Assembly: GCA_964613745.1 (NCBI GenBank)
Contig: CAZTJA010000105.1
Coordinates: forward strand, 1 to 11,047
Direction: 5' to 3'
From: CAZTJA01 sp964613745
GTDB taxonomy: Bacteria; Desulfobacterota; Desulfomonilia; Desulfomonilales; Desulfomonilaceae
Length of the DNA: 11,047 bases
Of the stretch, positions 6,296-11,047 are shown one piece after another. The translations under genes were made by a program, and so were the position numbers. The notes beneath the pieces are model-generated. The model saw only the letters and a program-made list of their open reading frames with translations. It did not search any database and was not told where the DNA came from. How positions within the stretch are numbered: position 1 is the stretch's first letter; every line of letters begins with the position of its first letter.

Positions 6296-7612
6296 ATGGC
6301 AAGTTTATACAACGTCATATTGGACGGCACGATTTCCGAAAAGTTTCGTAAACCGGATGTCGTCAGAAATCTCTCCTCAGTTTTCAAAAAAGATATCGAA
6401 ACCATAGCAGCAATTCTGGACGGGAAACCGAGAATTATTAAGAAGCGAGTCGATAGAGAGACCGCGTTAAAATACAAGGAACTCTGTACCAGAGCAGGTG
6501 CTCTCGCCAGAATTAGAGAATTGGAAGGGCATTCAGGAGGAGCTCAGGTCATAGTTGCGGAGTCAGGAGACCAGCCAGAGGATTCCGTGCACTTAGAAGA
6601 TTCAAAATCAGACGTAAGGATTGCTGTGTCTGCACGTTCAGCAGCACGGGATTTGATGAATGGTCCGGTTCCAAAAAGAGTAGAATCTGTCGAGCAGCGG
6701 CTAGATGACCAAGAAATCATCTCAAGCCATCCTGAAAATCCCCAGCCCGGCGAAAAATTGGGTCAGTCCGTTAAGGATACATGTCCGAGATGTGATTACA
6801 AAGCTTCCAATTCGGAAGATGTCATGCTGATTCGCGGAGATTGTCCGAAGTGCGGATTCATTGTCAATCCTGGGCTAATCCATAGTTTTGAAAGTTTGGC
6901 GGAATCATCAAGCCATTATGATGAATCTCCGGCAGAGTTGCCTGTAATCATTGAAAATGTTGATCCTGGAATTCGATTCCTGGCTTCAATTCAGACGTTT
7001 ACGATCTTTCTCGTGATTTACATTTTGCTGGTGTTCGTAGCAATATTTGCCGTAGTTCCCCTCGAAGCTGTTCCAAGCCAGATCATGCGTAGATTCCTGG
7101 AAATCTCGCTTCTCAATTCACCATTTCTTTTCGGCATTTTTTCGATATTGATAACAGGAGTTATATTGCCGTTTTTTTTGGGTGGATTGACCTGGGGCCA
7201 GAAACTCTCCGGAATCCAAGTAAGCTATACTCGAGAGGCGCAATCATCCGGCTTGGCAACTTCCCTGTTGTTGCGCTCTGCCGTTGTACTTGCAATAAGC
7301 TATGGCCCCGGCTGGATTTCTTGGTCATTGTTCGAGAAATTCAATTTGCTGAGGAACCTTTGGCTGGGACCGTTTTTGCTTATCTTCGGGGCGGTCATTT
7401 GTTGGAGTGCAATTGCTGTGCATAGTTTGTACGCAAAGCGCAGCATTCTTGATGTAGCGGCGGGAACCGTGCAATCGAGAAATCTTCAATTAGGTAATCC
7501 CACACTTCGGAGTTCCTTAATTCCCTTCTTGGGCGTACTGAGTTTTATCATTGTATTGGGTTGTGTCATTCCCCTGATCATTTCACGTTTGGGACCAGCG
7601 TCAGCAAAATGA
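6296..7612 (+). CDS. RDD-family membrane protein with N-terminal small domain and zinc ribbon
   Basis: 438 residues in three parts. Residues 1-75 form a compact domain (LYNVILDGTISEKF, then LDGKPRIIKKRVDRETALKYKELCTRAGALARI) resembling the small domain found at the front of some proteobacterial RDD proteins; I do not know its function. After a polar linker, CPRC and CPKC (Cys163, 166, 183, 186) look like a zinc ribbon. From about 225 there is an RDD domain with about five hydrophobic segments near 232-254, 275-296, 326-346, 358-378 and 409-430. Typical RDD marks are GQKLSGIQV at 311-319, LLLRSAV at 324-330 and KRSILDVAAGT at 381-391. RDD proteins are mostly of unknown role; some are linked to ion transport. 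ATG at 6296 has no clear SD, 55 bp after selD. The Ycf46-like ATPase gene follows after 50 bp, so the two are probably co-transcribed. Confidence 0.87.
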   Translation: MASLYNVILDGTISEKFRKPDVVRNLSSVFKKDIETIAAILDGKPRIIKKRVDRETALKYKELCTRAGALARIRELEGHSGGAQVIVAESGDQPEDSVHLEDSKSDVRIAVSARSAARDLMNGPVPKRVESVEQRLDDQEIISSHPENPQPGEKLGQSVKDTCPRCDYKASNSEDVMLIRGDCPKCGFIVNPGLIHSFESLAESSSHYDESPAELPVIIENVDPGIRFLASIQTFTIFLVIYILLVFVAIFAVVPLEAVPSQIMRRFLEISLLNSPFLFGIFSILITGVILPFFLGGLTWGQKLSGIQVSYTREAQSSGLATSLLLRSAVVLAISYGPGWISWSLFEKFNLLRNLWLGPFLLIFGAVICWSAIAVHSLYAKRSILDVAAGTVQSRNLQLGNPTLRSSLIPFLGVLSFIIVLGCVIPLIISRLGPASAK

Positions 7613-7662
7613 ATTTCCGATAAAATCTCGGAATCTACCCGGCAATTTCAAGGGCGCTTATT

Positions 7663-9153
7663 ATGCTCAAAGATCGAATTTTCGCTTTGCTCAAGTCTCG
7701 CAGCACTCTCATCTACATGGTTTCCGAAGAGGAAGATAGAGTTGATCAGGCGATTACCAAATGTGCGGCAAATTTCAAGAATTTACCGGTATACCGTTGG
7801 TCCAGCGTCGAAGGTCTTGTCCTCGGAAACAATCTAGAAGCCGATCTGTTTGATCCCGTGGACGCTCTCTCCCAATTTATCAAAATGGAAATTCCCGGAC
7901 TTCTCATATTCAGGGATTTACATCTGTTACTTGCCGAGGCGAATGTAAAACTAATCCGTATCATAAAAGACAGTAGGATGAAGCTTAGAAGGACGGGCAA
8001 GAAAATTTTCTTTCCCGCGCCGAGATTGAGTTTACCCGATGAGTTGTACAGCCACTTTAAAATCGTAGATATTCCTCTGCCTACATCTGAAGAATTGTCC
8101 AACTTACTGGACGTATGCATTCAATCCAAGAAGCACAAACAAAAACTCCTCCTATCAATGTCGCAGGATATTCGGGAAAAAATAATTAGAGCTTCTATGG
8201 GTTTTACTTATCACGAAGCCATGGATGCGTTCGATAACGCGCTGCTTGCGTCTGATACTTTATCGCTAAAGACTATAGATCTCGTGCTTGAAGAGAAAAG
8301 AGGCATGGTAGCCAAAAGCGGGGTGCTGGAATATGTAGATTCACAAGCAGGCGCTTGGGAAATCGGCGGACTCGATAATCTAAAGAAATGGTTGTTGGAA
8401 CGAGATCGAGCATATACATCCGGGGCGGGTGATCTTCATTTAACCCCGCCCAAAGGAATCCTCGTAATGGGGGTAAGCGGCTGCGGAAAAAGTCTATGTA
8501 TAAAAGCTATAGCTTCTCATTGGAAACTTCCGCTGTTACGGTTGGACATGGGAAAAATATATGACGGATTGGCAGGTCCACCCGAAGAAGCAATGCGAAA
8601 AGCGATTAAAACATCCGAAGCGGTGGCTCCCTGTGTTTTATGGATTGACGAAATTGAAGCCGGCATCGCAAACCAGCAACAAAAGCAGGCCGGTGGAAAG
8701 GAAGCTCGTGTACTGGCGCTTTTTTTGACTTGGATGCAGGAAAAAACGGCGCCTGTTTTTGTCGGGGCTACGGCAAACGAAGTGGAGGTACTGCCCCCTG
8801 AAATCCTGAGAAAAGGAAGGTTCGATGAGCTTTTCTTTATGGGACTGCCTCAAAAAAATGAGAGACGAGAAATCCTAACTATTCATCTCAGGCGAAGAAA
8901 GATAGACCCATCCAGCTTTGATCTAGAATACTTGGCGCAATCAACAGAGGGTCTGAATGGAGCGGAAATCGAGCAAGGCGTGATAGCGGCTTTGTTCGAA
9001 AGCGCTTCTGCCGATCACGATTTGACCGAGCATGTTCTAGCAAATTCACTAAGGAATATTGTGCCTCTGTCCAGAACCATGAGAGAACGAATACAAAAAA
9101 TTGAGGCTTGGGCAAGAGATCGAGCCATGAAAGCTTCCAGACAAGATTTCTAA
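7663..9153 (+). CDS. Ycf46-like AAA+ ATPase
   Basis: 496 residues. The N-terminal half (about 1-225) has the pattern of Ycf46-type proteins: STLIYMVSEEEDRV, YRWSSVEGL, and LLIFRDLHLLL at 80-90, which resembles a second degraded P-loop fold. The C-terminal half is a complete AAA+ module: Walker A GVSGCGKS at 270-277, Walker B VLWIDEIE at 325-332, sensor 1 VGATAN at 367-372, arginine-finger region RKGRFDE at 383-389, and LNGAEIEQ at 431-438. It should hydrolyse ATP, probably as a ring. Ycf46 proteins are known from cyanobacteria and plastid genomes and many other bacteria, but their substrate is unclear; carbon-uptake links were reported in cyanobacteria. The start ATG has AAGGG about 9 bases upstream. 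Close linkage to the RDD membrane protein suggests action at the membrane. Confidence 0.92.
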   Translation: MLKDRIFALLKSRSTLIYMVSEEEDRVDQAITKCAANFKNLPVYRWSSVEGLVLGNNLEADLFDPVDALSQFIKMEIPGLLIFRDLHLLLAEANVKLIRIIKDSRMKLRRTGKKIFFPAPRLSLPDELYSHFKIVDIPLPTSEELSNLLDVCIQSKKHKQKLLLSMSQDIREKIIRASMGFTYHEAMDAFDNALLASDTLSLKTIDLVLEEKRGMVAKSGVLEYVDSQAGAWEIGGLDNLKKWLLERDRAYTSGAGDLHLTPPKGILVMGVSGCGKSLCIKAIASHWKLPLLRLDMGKIYDGLAGPPEEAMRKAIKTSEAVAPCVLWIDEIEAGIANQQQKQAGGKEARVLALFLTWMQEKTAPVFVGATANEVEVLPPEILRKGRFDELFFMGLPQKNERREILTIHLRRRKIDPSSFDLEYLAQSTEGLNGAEIEQGVIAALFESASADHDLTEHVLANSLRNIVPLSRTMRERIQKIEAWARDRAMKASRQDF

Positions 9154-9205
9154 CCGATACAGATGCGGATTGTTTTGGCAGCGTTTCTTTCAGCTTTGTG
9201 CGGCA

Positions 9206-9230
9206 CTAATCGATTCTAAATCTCGGTTAG
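9206..9230 (+). other. Stem-loop downstream of AAA+ gene
   Basis: CTAATCGA (9206-9213) pairs with TCGGTTAG (9223-9230), 8 bp with one T-G wobble and a 9-base loop, 53 bp after the ATPase stop. No T-run follows, so termination is doubtful. The surrounding gap 9154-9428 holds no supported gene. Confidence 0.3.
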
Positions 9231-9326
9231 AGAATACAGCGGTCATAATCCTACTTACTTCAACGCCAAAAATTCATCTAAATAACCAAACTTCCGATAT
9301 TATTGATTTCGCTATGTTGAGTTTTC

Positions 9327-9355
9327 TTGACGAAATAAATCTAGAAGGGTATTTG
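9327..9355 (+). promoter_or_regulatory. Putative promoter of the Lys/Glu-rich protein gene
   Basis: TTGACG (9327-9332, 5 of 6 to consensus) and TATTTG (9350-9355, 3 of 6) are exactly 17 bases apart, giving an expected start near 9362 and a leader of about 67 bases. The leader contains a weak AT hairpin, ATTTTG/CAAAAT (9383-9399). Confidence 0.4.
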
Positions 9356-9428
9356 TGATGGATTATCATACATGCAAAGTCAATTTTGTTTTTCAAAATG
9401 AAAACCGTGCCCGAAAGGAGAAGTACGA

Positions 9429-10082
9429 ATGCCAGCTCGAGAAAAGAAAACCGGCATTAAAAGCCAATTAAGCAAGGAGTCAGCACAGGAACAGACTCAA
9501 AAATCCGGTAAACAGAAAATCGATGAGATCATCGATTTGATATCCAGAATTGCCGATTCCGATGGTCTGTTCGAAGCGAAAGAATTGTACGCCAACACAA
9601 AAGGAAGGGAGCTTGCAAAAAGTGCATCAATAGTGATTTCAAACCTGAGAGGGCAGGGATTCACTCAAGGCACCAAGTTGCGAGTTCCGGCATCCGAAGA
9701 CAAGGTTTTCTTGAAAAATTTCGTCAATCTGGCGTCTCGTCTTAAAAGATCCAACACTAAATTGTCATTCCAAGAAGCGGTTCAGCTCCTCCAAGAAAAC
9801 AGGTCCGACAAAACAGAGAAATCCGAGAAGCCTGAAAAAGTAGCCAAGACCGAGAAAGTCAAAAAAGCTGATAAGATCGCGAAATCTGAATCTAAGGAAA
9901 AAATTTCCGAACCCAGGAGAAGAGTGAATAAGGACATCGAAAAACCTGTAGTCAGGACGAGATCGGAAGAAAGATACAAACCTTTACTGGACGAATCTCG
10001 CGAGAAAGTCATCAAATTGGAAGCCGAGCTATCAGCTTACAAAGACATGTATTTCCATCTCCTCGAGATGTGGAAAAAATAG
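9429..10082 (+). CDS. Lysine/glutamate-rich protein of unknown function
   Basis: 217 residues that I do not recognise. Residues 1-28 are polar and probably disordered. Residues 29-125 look folded and helical (KIDEIIDLISRIADSDGLF, then ASIVISNLRGQGF, FLKNFVNLASRLKR and LSFQEAVQLLQ). Residues 126-172 are low-complexity and highly charged, with repeated Glu-Lys and Lys-Thr/Ser-Glu units (KTEKSEKPEK, KTEKVKKADK). The C-terminal part 185-217 has heptad-like spacing and is probably a coiled coil ending in aromatic residues (YKDMYFHLLEMW). No signal peptide, membrane segment or cysteine cluster is present. It may bind nucleic acid or act as a linker protein; this is inference from charge only. The ribosome site GGAG lies 8 bases before ATG 9429. 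It sits between the AAA+ gene (275 bp gap) and xer (about 180 bp gap) and looks separately transcribed. Confidence 0.85.
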   Translation: MPAREKKTGIKSQLSKESAQEQTQKSGKQKIDEIIDLISRIADSDGLFEAKELYANTKGRELAKSASIVISNLRGQGFTQGTKLRVPASEDKVFLKNFVNLASRLKRSNTKLSFQEAVQLLQENRSDKTEKSEKPEKVAKTEKVKKADKIAKSESKEKISEPRRRVNKDIEKPVVRTRSEERYKPLLDESREKVIKLEAELSAYKDMYFHLLEMWKK

Positions 10083-10130
10083 GTTTTGCCCCTGTCTTAT
10101 TGGGCTATGTTAATAATTTGATCAGCTTGC

Positions 10131-10144
10131 GTCGATTTATCGAC
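10131..10144. repeat. Palindrome GTCGATTTATCGAC upstream of xer gene
   Basis: GTCGAT and ATCGAC are perfect inverted 6-mers around TT (5-bp stem if folded with a TTTA loop). It lies between the Lys/Glu-rich gene and xer, about 60 bp before the TATAAT box. It is too short and of the wrong layout for a dif site and has no T-run for a terminator. An operator is possible. Confidence 0.3.
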
Positions 10145-10205
10145 ATGGAGGAATTTGCCCGAACTTTTTAATTGTTCTTTTCACTTTAATTAGTTTCTCT
10201 ACATA

Positions 10206-10211
10206 TATAAT
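10206..10211 (+). promoter_or_regulatory. Putative -10 box of the xer gene
   Basis: A perfect TATAAT lies 55 bases before the proposed TTG start and 35 before the alternative ATG. No good -35 is found at 16-18 bases upstream, so the promoter call rests on the -10 box and the AT-rich context only. Confidence 0.35.
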
Positions 10212-10266
10212 TATGCTATGATTTTGAGTCAGCGAATATTCATTGATGAGTTGTTGTGGAGCAGAA

Positions 10267-11047
10267 TTGAATTTTAATTTGGCCCTGGAAAAGTTTCTAG
10301 CTCATTTGGCAACCGAAAAAATGCGCTCCAACGAAACGATTAGAGCATACCGATCCGATCTGATCGAGTGGCGTGATTACATGCTTAATGGTGATCGTGT
10401 TCGAGAACTCGAGAGTCTCGAACTGATCACTGTGCTGCACATTCGGGGATTCGTTGCAAATAGGTTCGGTAAGATCAAAAAGACTTCCACAGGTCGAAAA
10501 CTAGCAGCGCTAAAGAGCTTTTTTCGTTTTCTTGTACGTGAACAAATTATCCAGGCTAATCCTGCATCAACAATTAAAACTCCGAAAAAAGAAAAGCAAT
10601 TGCCCAAATCACTGTCCGTGGACGAAATAGATCGATTTTTTTCAGCGTCGGACAAGATGAGTAAGAGAGACGAGGCAATCTTTGAACTACTCTACTCGTC
10701 GGGTCTGCGGGTTGGCGAACTCGTGGGCGTCAAACTGGAGGATATTGATCTTCAAAACGGATGGCTTAGGGTTTTCGGTAAAGGACGCAAGGAGAGATTT
10801 GTACCTGTAGGATCAACCGCCGTCACCAAAATTAAAGATTATCTTGACATAAGGTCTCATGTCCTCTCCTGCAAAGGTGTGAAAAGCGATCACCTGTTCA
10901 TCAATTCAAAGGGGTCTTCTCTTAGTACGCGAAGCATTCGACGGTTCTTGAAAAGTGCCCTTACGCATTCGAATGCTGGAGCCAAAGTGACTCCTCATCA
11001 GTTCAGGCATTCCTTTGCCACTCATTTGTTACAAGGCGGAGCGGATT
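10267..11047 (+). CDS. XerC/XerD-type tyrosine recombinase (3' end beyond window)
   Basis: 260 codons are visible. The N-terminal SAM-like core-binding domain (FLAHLATEKMRSNETIRAYRS) is followed by LAALKSFFRFLV and NPASTIKTPKKEKQLPKSLS, a typical Xer linker. The catalytic domain shows Arg148 in SSGLRVGEL, the hairpin Lys172 in GKGRKERFVP, and HxxR at His244/Arg247 in HQFRHSFATHLL. The last His/Trp and the nucleophilic Tyr lie beyond the edge. Xer proteins resolve chromosome dimers at dif; this looks like a housekeeping Xer, not a phage integrase, but XerC, XerD and XerH cannot be separated without the end. I prefer TTG at 10267, which has GGAG 5 bases before it and gives a normal Xer N-terminus. 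An in-frame ATG at 10246 would add MSCCGAE but lacks a good SD; a stop lies just upstream at 10225. Confidence 0.93.
   Translation, partial: MNFNLALEKFLAHLATEKMRSNETIRAYRSDLIEWRDYMLNGDRVRELESLELITVLHIRGFVANRFGKIKKTSTGRKLAALKSFFRFLVREQIIQANPASTIKTPKKEKQLPKSLSVDEIDRFFSASDKMSKRDEAIFELLYSSGLRVGELVGVKLEDIDLQNGWLRVFGKGRKERFVPVGSTAVTKIKDYLDIRSHVLSCKGVKSDHLFINSKGSSLSTRSIRRFLKSALTHSNAGAKVTPHQFRHSFATHLLQGGAD

Noticed and set aside
9170..9358. 62-codon plus-strand frame with TTG start
   Set aside because: No SD, no motif, and the proposed promoter for the next gene lies inside its end.
10131..10144. Palindrome near xer as a dif site
   Set aside because: dif sites have two 11-bp arms around a 6-bp centre; this is only 14 bp.

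Overview
The window reads as a piece of chromosome from an anaerobic bacterium of the Desulfobacterota (deltaproteobacterial) type. That placement is inferred from gene content only: a Sec-containing SelD, a MoaE of the type I associate with that group, an HHE hemerythrin, a Ycf46-like ATPase and a NapH/NosR-like polyferredoxin. No rRNA or marker gene confirms it. I saw no tRNA, CRISPR array, insertion sequence or phage gene, and base composition looks even throughout. No gene-free stretch exceeds 300 bases; the longest are 3686-3966 and 9154-9428.

Left block, minus strand (1-3685). Transcription runs leftward through an HHE hemerythrin, a small cyclophilin with a good sigma70-type promoter and SD, and then a large protein that leaves the window at base 1. 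This large protein joins a cyclic-nucleotide-binding (Crp-like) domain, an AAA+ domain related to sigma54 activators but lacking key residues, and a membrane polyferredoxin with several cysteine clusters. There is no DNA-binding domain in the part seen. It is the strongest candidate here for an undescribed system, possibly a membrane redox protein controlled by nucleotide binding.

Right block, plus strand (3967-11047). From a divergent intergenic region come a cyclase-family metal hydrolase, a MoaE-like molybdopterin synthase subunit (GTG start), and selD. The selD gene is really longer at its 5' end than its longest stop-free frame. It starts at 5194 and reads through an in-frame UGA at 5236-5238 as the catalytic selenocysteine, with a hairpin just downstream that fits a bacterial SECIS element. 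Next come an RDD-family membrane protein with an unusual soluble N-terminal half, a Ycf46-like AAA+ ATPase, a lysine/glutamate-rich protein of unknown function, and the start of a XerC/XerD-type tyrosine recombinase cut by the window edge.

The clearest functional theme is moaE next to selD: one contributes to molybdenum cofactor and the other makes selenophosphate. Both are needed for Sec-containing formate dehydrogenases and related enzymes in anaerobes. The RDD and AAA+ genes are 50 bp apart and probably form a membrane/ATPase pair.
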